Shown here piece by piece: positions 30,285 through 40,085 of a DNA stretch of 42,273 nt. Made by a program: the position numbers and the translations under genes. The stretch covers positions 1 through 42,273 of the forward strand of contig NXFV01002045.1 in NCBI GenBank assembly GCA_002803225.1, in the 5' to 3' direction. The DNA is from Gamarada debralockiae (Eukaryota; Ascomycota; Leotiomycetes; Helotiales; Hyphodiscaceae). Below the pieces are notes generated by a model that had not been told where the DNA came from, did no database searches, and saw nothing but the letters and a program-made list of their open reading frames with translations. Numbering within the stretch: the first letter of the stretch is position 1; every line of letters starts with the position of its first letter.

Positions 30285-30523
30285 TGTTATGAGTACCCTG
30301 ATACTGTGGTGCCTATAACGCTAGTCCAAAATAAGCTCAAAGATACTTTAATTCAAAATCTTTACCCTTTGCTACAGAGTTCAACCCTTTCCTTATATCT
30401 ACAGCTTGACTCTAGCTATTCGGTCAGCCCCGACAGTGGGCCTTGACGGTCTATTCTCTCGGTCAATCCCAACGGTCAATCCCGAACCCTAGATATCACC
30501 CGTACCTTCTAGACCTGCTAACA
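30285..30523 (-). mobile_element. Solo-LTR-like element (239 bp)
   Basis: On the minus strand the element runs TGTTAGCAGG...GTACTCATAACA, i.e. TG..CA ends with a 5-bp inverted TGTTA/TAACA. Inside it has a TATAAGG promoter-like element at about 30395 and duplicated GGGATTGACCG. These are normal LTR features. No matching second LTR, coding interior or target duplication was found. Confidence 0.4.
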
Positions 30524-30895
30524 GGAACTTTAATCACATGACGTTGGCGGCCTAAGTTATGTGACGTTGTAACGGAGGCTGCCCCGATGCATGTCGATCA
30601 TTACCCACACTCTGTCCCGCCCCCCTGACTTCGAACCACTTTAGCTCCCGTTACTGGTGGGAAGTGTGGGGCACTTCTCGTCTTACATCACATATCCATA
30701 TTGCCGTCCTTCATCTGATGTGACGCAGCTCAAGATCGATCTGGAAACACACCACTTTATTTCTTGTTTCCAGGTCTGGACGGAATTAGTATCCGGAGAC
30801 TTATTTCATATTGTCCATTCTCTGCAAGGAGTTGTTTCAAATCCAATGTTCTTGTGATTGTCAAAATTATTTGTATTGGAAACGATCGATTCATC

Positions 30896-31954
30896 ATGAA
30901 TAGCCTCAGATCCATGGTCCGGTCCCCGACCGCGAAACTGACAAAGGTTACTGCAGCCAAGTTGTTTTCTGGAAATTCCTCCCGTCTTCTCTACACCAAA
31001 GTATCGCAGACCCCGTACCTCCTGCAAGACAAAGAAGATGGTCTCGGCTTCATCCGCTCTAATCCACGGACTCCCAAGCCGAGAAATCATGGTGTGACCG
31101 AAATTCGAGGGCCATATTACTCTGCCTATGGTAAAAGACATTTGCAGGATGTTATGGATGTCATGGGTCACCATGTTGATGGTCTCAAATTTGCTGGTGG
31201 CTCTTTTTCACTCATGTCTGAGAAGTCGTTAAGGGAGCTGATTGATATCGCTCACGCCAATGATGTTTATGTTTCGACAGTACGTGATTCTTCCAGAGTA
31301 TACTAGCTCCAGCTGACGCGATTCAATAGGGAGGTTTCATGGAGCATTTATTGGTCCATCCAGAGGTGATGACTGTGGTTGATAAGTATCTTCAAAAATG
31401 CAAAGACGTCGGGTAGGTATTGTATCCATGACCCTTAATGCCAGGAATTAAGTCAAAATGCCAGGTTCGACGTTGTGGAGCTTTCCAGCGGCTTCCTCTC
31501 CTTCCCTCCAGATGACTGGTTTCGGCTTGTCGAACGGGTCCACAGTTACGGTCTTAAAGCAAAGCCAGAGCTCGGAATTCAATTCGGGGCTGGTGGTGAC
31601 ACCGAAGCTTCTGTACTCGAAGAAGCCGGGACCAGTGACCCCTCAAAGATTGTGAATCTCGGGAAACAATTCATCGATGCTGGAGTTGAGCGTATGATGA
31701 TTGAGTCGGAAGGTATCACTGAAAATGTGAAGACGTGGCGGACAGATGTCATTCAAGCCATTTTGAAGGACTTGCCGATGGAAAAGGTGATGTTCGAAGC
31801 TGCTGACCCTGCGGTCTTTAATTGGTATATCAGGGAATTTGGAATTGATGTCAATCTTTTCGTGGATCACAGTCAGATTGTTCAGCTCACTTGTTTGAGA
31901 TGCGGGATTTGGGGAATGGCTGATACATTTGGCAAGATTGCTAGCTATAGATAA
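30896..31954 (+). CDS. Phosphosulfolactate synthase homologue (ComA/Hsa32 family), 318 aa
   Basis: ATG 30896; exons 30896..31279, 31330..31412, 31465..31954; introns 50 and 52 nt; 957 nt in frame. After a basic, Ser-rich 40-residue leader (possible mitochondrial presequence), the TIM-barrel motifs are complete: TEIRGPYYSAYGKRHLQD, VDGLKFAGGSFSLM, DVYVSTGGFMEHLL, GFDVVELSSGFLSFP, GLKAKPELGIQFGAGG, MMIESEGITEN, EKVMFEAADPAVFNWYI, VNLFVDHSQIVQLTCLR and GIWGMADTFGKI. In archaea ComA joins sulfite to phosphoenolpyruvate on the way to coenzyme M. In plants the homologue Hsa32 is a heat-acclimation protein, and the fungal role is unknown. The gene ends 27 bp from the convergent Hva1-TUDOR gene. Confidence 0.9.
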
Positions 31955-31981
31955 TTTGGCAAGAGGTTATATGAAGTCTGA

Positions 31982-32311
31982 TCATTCCTCTGCATCCAAA
32001 TTTTCGAGCGTTTCGGGATTGTGTGCAACCTTGTGACCGTGTTGATCGTGGAATACAACTGGTGTTATTAGTGTTCGACTCAGGCAACAGCATTATCGCT
32101 TTCGAACCTTTGGGGGGGTTTTTGACTTTCTTCTCCTCAGCTTCTTCCTGCGTCGTGACGATGTCTTCGGCCTGAAAACTTCAGAATATAGTAAGTAGTA
32201 TTCAAGATAGATACTAACCTCTCCCTCTCGCTTTCCGCCTCTGATCTTAGTGAAAACCCTATCTCCCTCATCGATGGTATTTCCTTTCTTGTCCTCTACT
32301 TGGGTAGGCAT
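31982..32311 (-). CDS. Hva1-TUDOR / DUF2945-type small protein, 77 aa
   Basis: Start at ATG 32311 (MPTQVEDKKGN), favoured over upstream in-frame codons because family members begin near here. Exons 32311..32219, 32171..32108, 32058..31982; introns 47 nt (GTTAGT...TTTTCAG) and 49 nt (GTTCGA...CACTAATAA...CCAG); 234 nt in frame. The protein has GDRVFTKIRGGKREGEV, an EEAEEKKVKNPPKV acidic/basic stretch and FHDQHGHKVAHNPETLENL. This KxGDxVxxKxxGG...EG beta-barrel opening with HGHKVAHNPxxL ending is that of fungal hypervirulence-associated TUDOR proteins. Molecular function unknown. Confidence 0.75.
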
Positions 32312-32741
32312 GGCTCTAAGGAAATTTGTGATAATTGATTGTTTTCCGCTCACGATGATTCTCAAGGATAAATTGGTTGGTTTCGTTCCTCTCCGGATAG
32401 TTATAAAAAAAGGTTTTTATCAGTCAGGAGAAATCCTGAATCCGGTTTGTTGTCGTCATTGATCACCGCCCCTCTCGGTAACCCACTGAAGGAAGTAGAT
32501 CGACACAAGAAATTGACATCACCATAGGTAAGGACACTTCCGGATGGAACTTCTATTCGCTTGAAACTCATGATATCATTCGATGTTTCTAGGTGATGAG
32601 TCATAGACTCTCTAGTGCCTAATAAGTCGATTTATATTATGCCGATATTCAAAGCGGAACTTCAGCAGAAATATTCTTTGGTTCTACATCAAACAAGAAT
32701 AATCATTCATTACTGTGTCATTAAGCTTTTTACCTTCTAAA
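32312..32741. other. Intergenic, divergent promoters of Hva1-TUDOR and GFA genes
   Basis: A 67-codon minus-strand frame (32604..32401) has no recognisable features. Otherwise nothing seen. Confidence 0.45.
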
Positions 32742-33331
32742 ATGCATTATACAGGATCCTGCTATTGCCGCACCATCAAGTACGAGTTCGACGTCTCTCC
32801 AGCGGAAGCCAGAACATCTCTATGCCATTGTCGCAACTGCAAGGTGCGCACCACAAATCCTTGATATTGTAACTTTACTCAGAAATTCAGTAGAAATTCT
32901 TTGGAACAAACTATGGCCTCACAACCAAAATCCCCGCCTCAGCATTCAAGATTACGGATGGTGACCCAAAAGTCCATGAAGCCGACAATGGTTCAGGGAG
33001 TCTTCTGCATAGGGAATTCTGTGGTACTTGCGGAGGGCCAATTTTGGAGTATGGGGTGAGGATTCGAAAAACCAGAAATAAGAGAAGAAAAAGGGGGGAA
33101 TTGTGCTGACAATGAGATGAGTAGGAACAAGCTAAGGGACATTTTAGATATGTCATGTATGGAACGATCGACAAGCCGGAAGGCTTAGACCCGAAAGGGG
33201 AATTCTTCTGCAGGTATAGGGAGCATTGGATGCCTGAAATAGACGGTAAGATTAAAATATTTAGACAATGAAGATGATAACATTAATGTGTTATGGTAGG
33301 AATATTCCATAAGCAGGAACTTAAGCAATGA
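32742..33331 (+). CDS. GFA-domain (CENP-V/formaldehyde-activating-like) zinc protein, 138 aa
   Basis: Four exons: 32742..32843, 32894..33055, 33125..33245, 33300..33331; the total of 417 nt is in frame. MHYTGSCYCRTIKYEFDV starts with the GFA C-x-C pair. LCHCRNCKKFFGTNYGL supplies the second zinc cluster, and HREFCGTCGGPILEYG the third. The C-terminal part (GLDPKGEFFCRYREHWMPEID) is the usual substrate-side region. GFA proteins bind zinc through these cysteines and are annotated as glutathione-dependent formaldehyde-activating-like, but most fungal members have unknown substrates. The exon 1 donor is GTGCGC, slightly unusual. Intact. Confidence 0.9.
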
Positions 33332-33477
33332 TTGAGTAGAAGCCAGAGACAAGTGCAAATGTTTACGTATATGCTCTAGGCTTATGCTGTCTCAATTCAG
33401 CCTAATTATTTAATTAGGAGGGATTCTGTATCAATGCTGTGATAGTTATTTAGGGATTTTGGGGTCCAGAATTCCAC

Positions 33478-33865
33478 GTGAACAAAACACGTATTTGTGT
33501 GAAAATACATGACTGCGAAGAACTGGCCAGCAGTACGGACACTACTACCTACCATTTGGCATTCTATGGCCATACCAAGATCATCATCACAGAAAAAGGA
33601 TATATCGGGTGCTGTACGACAGCTGCGCAGAAAGACGATTTCATTTGCATACTAAGTGGCTGCGCTATGTCATTGGTTCTGCGCCGTGTCAATGGAATAC
33701 TACAATATGGCTGGGAAAGCATATCGGGAAGGAATCATGCACGGAGAGGCTTTGGTAGCGTTAGATAAGGGGAAGAAGAGCTTGCAAGAATTTGATCCCA
33801 TTAATCTCAAGAACGTTCAGAGATTTTGGCAAGGCAGTCAGATCATCGAGATCGGCAGCAAATGA
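33478..33865 (+). pseudogene. HET-domain protein, C-terminal fragment with a frameshift
   Basis: The first frame reads GHTKIIITEKGYIGCCTTAAQ, KDDFICILSGCAMSLVLRRV and the second YREGIMHGEALVALDKGKKSL to a stop at 33863. 'xxFxTxKGYIGxxPxxxxxGDxxCxxxGxxxPxVLRxV...YxxGIMxGEA' is the conserved tail after the HET domain in heterokaryon-incompatibility-type proteins. A shift near 33690 separates the two frames, and the HET domain itself is absent. A dead fragment. Confidence 0.7.
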
Positions 33866-35299
33866 CGATATATCACTACAGGCTTTATAGAGGAAAATCT
33901 TAGCATGATATTAGTTCCGTGCTCTTAGTAGGGGTTTCAAAGCCCGGTGGTTCTCTGGCATCGGGACTGGTGGTTTAAGGCATGACCAAATTCTGCCTAA
34001 GGTGAGCTGAGGGTGATTAGCGCTAGAAAGCAAAATCCAACCGTGATGCCTAAGGATTCAACAGCATCAGGATCATCGACTCCCTGGCAGATGCCTTAGA
34101 ACTGGGTGCAGGCGTCCGTGAGTGACTACTGGATTCTAACTAGCCTTTTAGTTGTTTTCCTGAATAAGTTTGATGATGGATTAATTCCCTCCCCTGCAAG
34201 GGTCAACGACCCACTCTCGATGCTTACAGTGACGTGCAATTTTGGGTTGGTGCAGCAACTCGGGTTGGGTGAGTGGAAGTGGGAGTTCTTTCCTGAAACT
34301 TACCTACTATCGACATAATATTTGTAAGCGAGACTATATAGAGGTGGATGCGGAGCTTGTATTTGAGTCCGGGAGCCTGTTCTTGCCTCCAGGAAGTTGC
34401 TTTAAACCGCTTTATCTTCTTGTCATAACTTGTCACTTTAATAGTGACACTGCTAGGAAAATGCACTACCCTAGGACTATAGCAAAGACGACGGGGCGTA
34501 TGCTGACAAGTGGTAGGAGAATATAGCGGAAGTGGGTGAGATGGTGGAGAGCGCACGATGAAGACGGGTGAGTATACGCCGTACAGGCATAAATAAATGT
34601 AAAATGACGCCATATAATCTGACCAGTTACATACCAAAACGAGATATCCTGACCAGGTGATTGGTCAGACCACTCGTATTTCGACTATATGCACGGACGT
34701 GTCTTACATTTATTACCACCTGTAGGTTGTATGGGAGGTGGGTGAAGCGAGGATGAGCAAAGCAGCAAGGACAACATAGATGGTGGCTTGGCGAGCACAC
34801 AGAACACGGCTCTGGTTCAGGTTAAACAACAGTAGATATTAATAGGAAATTGAGTCGCTCGTGTTGCGCAAGAGAGTAGCAAGTGGCCTGTACTATCTAT
34901 CGTTTGTGTTGACAAAATTGAGACCTTTCGAGTTGCTAGAAGCAAAAGCTTAACAGTTGATGGATTTCCTGGATTTTCTAGAATTTTACAAACCGTGGCT
35001 CTGGCGGAGGTTTGTCGTGTCGGTCTTTCCTAGGCGAGCAGGAGTGGATTGAACAGCCGAATCTCGCATCTCGTCTGCTCTAGAAATGGCTAAGTGAACT
35101 TTCGGTTGCTATGGAACATTTTTCAGTCACATCAAAGGAAGTAGAAGTGGGTTGAGTTGAAATTTCTATATTATTACGGCGATGCTTTTCTGAATAACTG
35201 AGTAACTGCGTTCTAAGACAAGAAATAGCAGTTCAGACCACCATTGGAAAGAACTCCCAGGTCTCCCATTGACCAGTATGAATCACAAGTTCATCAGCC
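33866..35299. other. 1.4-kb interval without a supported gene
   Basis: Only short unrecognised frames. A small inverted repeat, CTGACC...GGTCAG, lies near 34655. Nothing else stands out. Confidence 0.5.
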
Positions 35300-36342
35300 G
35301 ATCCAAATGGGCATCTCTACCGTACCTATGCTCCCACTAATTCCAATGCCCCAGTTCTCCACTATGAAATATCCACCGTGTTTCGCGAGACTGCCTTCGC
35401 CATTCCACAAGGTCCAGACCTCTGGGCGACATTCGCTGCAAAGATACTCGAAAATTCTTTCAAGAGCCTAGGACCAGTTCATATTCTGTCCTGGAATAGC
35501 TTCTCACACCCAGGCTTTGGCCCATTCATGATATCTCTAGCCAACTTGCTTTATGTCGTACTCCGACCTTCTTGAGAAACCGACGCATCATCCCTTAAAT
35601 GAGTAGTACGTTTGGTCTCATCACAAATCGCAAAGGTAAAAATGGGAATCTCGACCGTCAATCTAGAGAGTGTAGTGTAGCCTTTGAGGTAGTATGGGAA
35701 TTCGGTAATGAATGTCGCGACATCGTGTGTGCTAACACTACTGTCAAGGTCAAGATATAGCTAGAGTGTACGTAGGTTGGTCGCATGAAGAAGAGGATTT
35801 GTGAGCCAGTAAGACTTCTCGAAAATGTAGTTGCCCGAATAACGTGGCGTTCTTGCCTGAGTGCAGGTGCCCAACTGTGAAGCGCCTATTAGTCATTCAA
35901 CGATATCGCAATGGAGGGTATTTTGGAGTATTCGAAAGCGCGGATACGGAGCTAGGGTAGAACTTGAAGCTCCGGCTTGACAATACCCTCCATTTCAAAA
36001 CCTCCCCATTGGCCGAGACGAAGATACTTGCCATCTCGTGCGAACCATTCCAGAACGTGGCCATAAGACCATGGCAGTGGGCGAAGAGCAGCGACGAGTG
36101 GAGGAACGGTATCATTCCAGTGAAGCTTTTAGATAGCATTCTATCAATGCTACGTAATAGGAAATGCAATTACGCAGCTCGTCAGGAAGGGCTTCCCAAG
36201 GGAAAGTCTTCACACTTCCGGTGATTTGGATGATTTGTCCTTTGCGGTGACCAAATGAACCTCTCCAGTGGGCCAATCAAGGTAATTGTAGGGCCAATGA
36301 TTGCCTTGTCGGTTGGCGGTATTGCTATTTCAATGGCTTCCA
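35300..36342 (-). pseudogene. Degenerate member of an unrecognised fungal family (copy B)
   Basis: ATG at 36342 (MEAIEIAIPPTDKA), then, across frame changes, HWPYNYLDWPTGEVH, TFPWEALPDELRNCISYYVA (about 36200-36140), VAALRPLPWSYGHVLEWFA and YLRLGQWGGFEMEG (about 36100-35985). Decayed helical/LRR-like text follows leftward to about 35300 (TEFPYYLKGYTTLSRLTVEI). Stops and shifts are frequent. PWEALPDELRNCI looks F-box-like. The ALRPL-x2-SY-x-HVL-x-W landmark is shared with copy A at 24,860-25,730, same strand. Confidence 0.45.
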
Positions 36343-37023
36343 TTTTGATTTGTATGTGTTGCTGTGTTGACAAGTTGGAGAAGTAGTGGGTTGTTTGAAG
36401 TGGTAGAGGAGATTTTGTGTCTTTGGAAGGAGGCTTTTCTAGCACATTGTCAACCTTCCGTTAGAAGTGAATTCCAGAGCCCTCGTCTACATGACTTGGA
36501 TTCGGTAATGAATAACTGCTATGTATTTCAATGGCCGGTGGATTAGTGAATGTGGGAAATGATATTCATTTAATAATGTATAGAAACTGAGCTTGAAATA
36601 GAAGAGCTTCTTAAAGAAAAATCCCTCCCCATTTATTCCAAAACGAGAAGCTCGTAACTGGACTTTTGAAAGATATACCTCTATTATACATGCCAAGACA
36701 GCTATATCACGTTGCTCACCAGCCATGAAAAGCTAATCGACCCAACATTTTAGACCTTGATAAGCACCTTCAGAATAGCTCAGATTCAAGACGACATATT
36801 TATAAACCATGATGGTGAGACTAACATCAAAATTTGTTCTAATAAAAAACAACAAATCTTTGTCTTGAAGTTGCAAGACCTAAATGATCCTATGTTTGTC
36901 TCCTGTGAGGCCACATGTACTGGGTCAATCAATTTCAGAACAGGTCTACTCTACTTCTGCTAACGGAATTGTAATTGCTTGGTTCTATTCAACATTTAAT
37001 GATGACTACATACATACAACTTC
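36343..37023. other. Intergenic, no supported gene
   Basis: AT-rich with scattered short frames on both strands. The right end is the 3' flank of the seven-TM gene. Confidence 0.45.
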
Positions 37024-38258
37024 CTATTTGCTCGATTGTGGCCCTGAAAGTTCATTCTTAGCTACAGAGTACTTGAAGAAATTGTAGACTCGCACAATCC
37101 AATGGAAAGGATGGAACTTACGATAATCTTGTATCCACAAATACCCAACTTCCGTAAATACTGGGGCAAATATCATGACGGCTACAACTTGTCCGAAAGT
37201 CCACTGATTATCCGTATAAGCGTTGCTCGTTGAGTTTGCAATTGCTTTCTGGATGCTGCGCAGACGGATAACACCCCAAAATTGCGGAATCGTCAAGATT
37301 GGGATTAAAACAGCAAGACTCCGAACGAAAAATTTGGAACTCCGATACTTTTTGGGAATAGATCGAACTTTAGCACGAATCCATTTTTCTTGCTGTAGAG
37401 ATTGTCGCTGGATGATGAACCAGAGAAGATATATGAGTCCGTAAAGTGAGACAACAACAGATCCTGCAGCTCCAAACCCACTCAGGATCATTTGCTCTGC
37501 GTTGGTCAAGACCTTGACACCACTCAGGCACAGCGATTTCAAAGTGTTCATCTCATCTGCGGTAATGATAGTTGTCCCTCCTGGTCCCGCTCCTTGCCCG
37601 ATTTGACTTGGGGCAAAGTCCCCAACCATCTGCGAGACGAAGACATAAAAGAACAAAATCCAGCAACCACAAAAGAGAAAGAAGCGATAATTGCTCTTCT
37701 CTTTTTTAGTATATTCTAGGATCACCATCGGGTATAAAAGTGGTAGCATACAGAGTAGCGCCACTGCCCAGGTGATTTGAACTGTGAGCCCTCCGAGGCC
37801 ATTCGCACTGATTCCAGAGTTCTTGCGTACTAGAACGATGAAACAGGCAATCTGAATGCTGACCACAAAGAAGACCGCACATTCAAAAAATATTTTGCAG
37901 CCCTTGGCGAGGAGATTGCTGCACTTGGTGAGGGGCCGGGCTGTTGAGAGCGATCCTTTGCCAGAAAAGCCGAGTGCAAAAATAAATCCTAAGATGGATT
38001 CGAAGAAATATCCGACAATCATCTTGTTTCGTGTTAGCTAAAATGAATCATCACGGAAGTGCGCCAACTAACCCCAATTCCAGAGATATCTGCATTTCCA
38101 TCGCCCCAGAGAGCATTGCATATATCGCTTTGGCAGGCTTCAAGCAAAGTCACGTTGAAGCCGGTCGTAGCGTTCAGCTCTTGAATATAGGTAGCGAAGC
38201 TTGTTCGAGAGGCTAGCAAAGAACAGTTTGCAAATATAGCAAATGTGGTCGAGTTCAT
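37024..38258 (-). CDS. Seven-TM fungal membrane protein, 394 aa
   Basis: Exon 1 38258..38073, intron 38072..38023 (50 nt, GTTAGT...GCTAAC...CAAG), exon 2 38022..37024, joining SGIG to MIVGYFFES. The N-terminal 60 residues carry possible N-glycosylation sites (NST, NAT, NVT) and two Cys (ACQSDICNALWG), suggesting a luminal or extracellular N-terminus. About seven hydrophobic segments follow (FFESILGFIFALGF; FFVVSIQIACFIVLV; VQITWAVALLCMLPLLYP; FFLFCGCWILFFYVFVS; VVSLYGLIYLLWFII; LAVLIPILTIPQFWGVI; VVAVMIFAPVFTEVGYLWI). GPCR-like topology is possible but no receptor family is recognised. A 78-nt segment near the 3' end has full intron signals but is also open (see findings). It shares its promoter with the gene at 38666. 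Confidence 0.75.
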
Positions 38259-38665
38259 TTTGTTTGGATATTAGGATAGTGAACGTCGAAAAGAACTTGT
38301 TCGGAAGCAATTCTTCAGAATAATTTCTTCTGCACAGAAAAATGCCAGGTCAAGGTGCGGCATGGAGAATTCAGCTTGGCGTGATAAGTGATATTAATAG
38401 GAAAAACGAAGGTGTGGAGATTGGAACCCTTCCGCTTAGATTCGTGCTATGTGGGCGAGGCTGCATTCGTGGGGTTACTCATAACGCCACAGCTGAAAGA
38501 GATCCCACTCGCCACCGCTCCCACCACTCACCCATTTGAAACATGGTTTCGCTTAGTTGCAGCTACGGGAGATAAATATCGGCTCTGTCACAGCCTCGAC
38601 AGTCTTCAAGTTGAACTTTGCATCTAAACACATTATCAATCCGCCTGGATGGCTTTATTGCCAAA
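38259..38665. promoter_or_regulatory. 407-bp bidirectional promoter
   Basis: Separates the ATGs of the divergent seven-TM and secreted membrane genes. An ATAAATA element at 38572-38578 lies about 90 bp upstream of the right-hand ATG. No TATA was obvious for the left gene. Confidence 0.4.
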
Positions 38666-40085
38666 ATGGCGACTCCAAAATTGTGCTTATATTCGATACT
38701 TCTTTTCACTACGCGTTTCGGAATTGGACTGGCTAGAACTACAGAGATAGCAAGACCCCAAGGTGTCATGCAAGCACAGATTCCACCGCCAACTCAGGCT
38801 CCTATCGCGGAGGTAGCTACTAGGAGACACGGTGTGGGACTAGAGACTTGTGGATTTGTTAAAAAAGGTCCAGATAATTTCCCCTCGCTAGAGAGTATAT
38901 TACTAAAAACACCAGCTGGCATTTCTTCTGCTGTGATCTGTCATGGTCGCGCGAATTGTGTTTTCTCAACCCAAACTCTTCCCTCTGGAAATGCTTATCA
39001 GGGTTGTTGCACTGCAAGCGGAATTTCCGAATGCTTATTCTCATCTGGCTGCGTTGACTACGGTGGAAACACCAAAGGGTTGGGGATTGTGGATTGGTCT
39101 GTTGCCAAATCCCTCTTCCCTTAATGCAGTCCCATGACCTCAAACTAATTCTAAGATAGTCCATATTCAGCTCCATTCTGCCAGTACTATACATATCCAG
39201 AAGTGGAAGCTACTGGGTTTGCATGCGACTCAAACAAAAACACAGATATACAAACAATTTTGCTCCCCGATAACCAAAGATATGCTGGCCTCCGCGCCCG
39301 TCAAATTTCGACGTCGGTGTCGACTACACAATTCCAATTAGTGAACAGTGCATGTTCGACTGTTGCCTATGCACTGACCTATTGCAACTCCGTCAGTCCT
39401 GGCTTTAGCACCATGCCTGAAACCGAACAGGCTCCGTGCCTATGTTACAACAGCACGTCTTGGGTTCCCAACTGGTTTGACGGGGCAGTAGAAACTTGCG
39501 CAGAATACATTCAAACTGCAGATCCATTCGATACGTCATTATATTCATCTCTCGTAATCTTAGAAGGATTTTGCAATTCCATAGGAAATACGCTAGGAAG
39601 CATTGGACTGACATCTGAAACTCCCTTTCCCACAATTACCGGACCACCAAGCGCTACAAGTAGTGCTCAAGGTGCCCCTTCGGCGTCGACAGGATCTGGT
39701 GATGGGATTCAAGGTAAAGCCCTCTACCGGCTACCGATGCATCTCTAATCTGGCATAGATATGACCCCGGGACAAATTGTAGGAACTTCTATAGGATGTA
39801 TTGCTGCGGCTGGCCTTGGTATATATGCGTAAGTATACCTCTGAGCTTAACAAAGTTTGATCAGCTGCTGAATATTTCCACAGACTCTACCTATGCTGGT
39901 TCAAGCCGAAGCCACATAAAGCATCATGTGATATCATAACCAACGGGACTATCGAGAAGGCTTTGCCTAGCTTAACTGATGGCGATCAAAACGCAATGGC
40001 GAAGGAGAAGCAGCTTGCCGAAAGTGCTTATATACAAGAAACTCAGAACCGTCCCGTACTAGTTCCGCTGACACAGATAGCTTAG
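38666..40085 (+). CDS. Secreted Cys-rich single-pass membrane protein, 418 aa
   Basis: ATG 38666; exons 38666..39096, 39160..39713, 39759..39828, 39884..40085; introns 63, 45, 45-55 nt; 1257 nt in frame. Signal peptide: KLCLYSILLFTTRFGIGLA. The ectodomain has two Cys-rich parts: a first with CHGRANCVF, GCCTAS and CLFSSGC, reached after RRHGVGLETCGF, and a second with CPYSAPFCQYYTY, FACDS, then a Ser/Thr-rich stalk (SATSSAQGAPSAS). A TM helix (IVGTSIGCIAAAGLGIYALYLCWF) and a basic/Lys-Glu cytosolic tail follow. The intron after VD at 39096 uses a weak GTCTGT donor; it was chosen because it restores a Cys and the frame. This plan (Cys-rich head, stalk, TM, short tail) is that of fungal surface sensors or adhesin-like proteins, but no named domain (WSC, CFEM) is certain. 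Confidence 0.75.

Larger units (their letters stand above)
29771..30895. other. Gene-free interval with MITE-like and LTR-like elements
   Basis: Apart from the two elements listed separately (30051-30155 and 30285-30523) there is no supported gene. The final 300 bp contain the promoter of the phosphosulfolactate synthase homologue. Confidence 0.5.
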
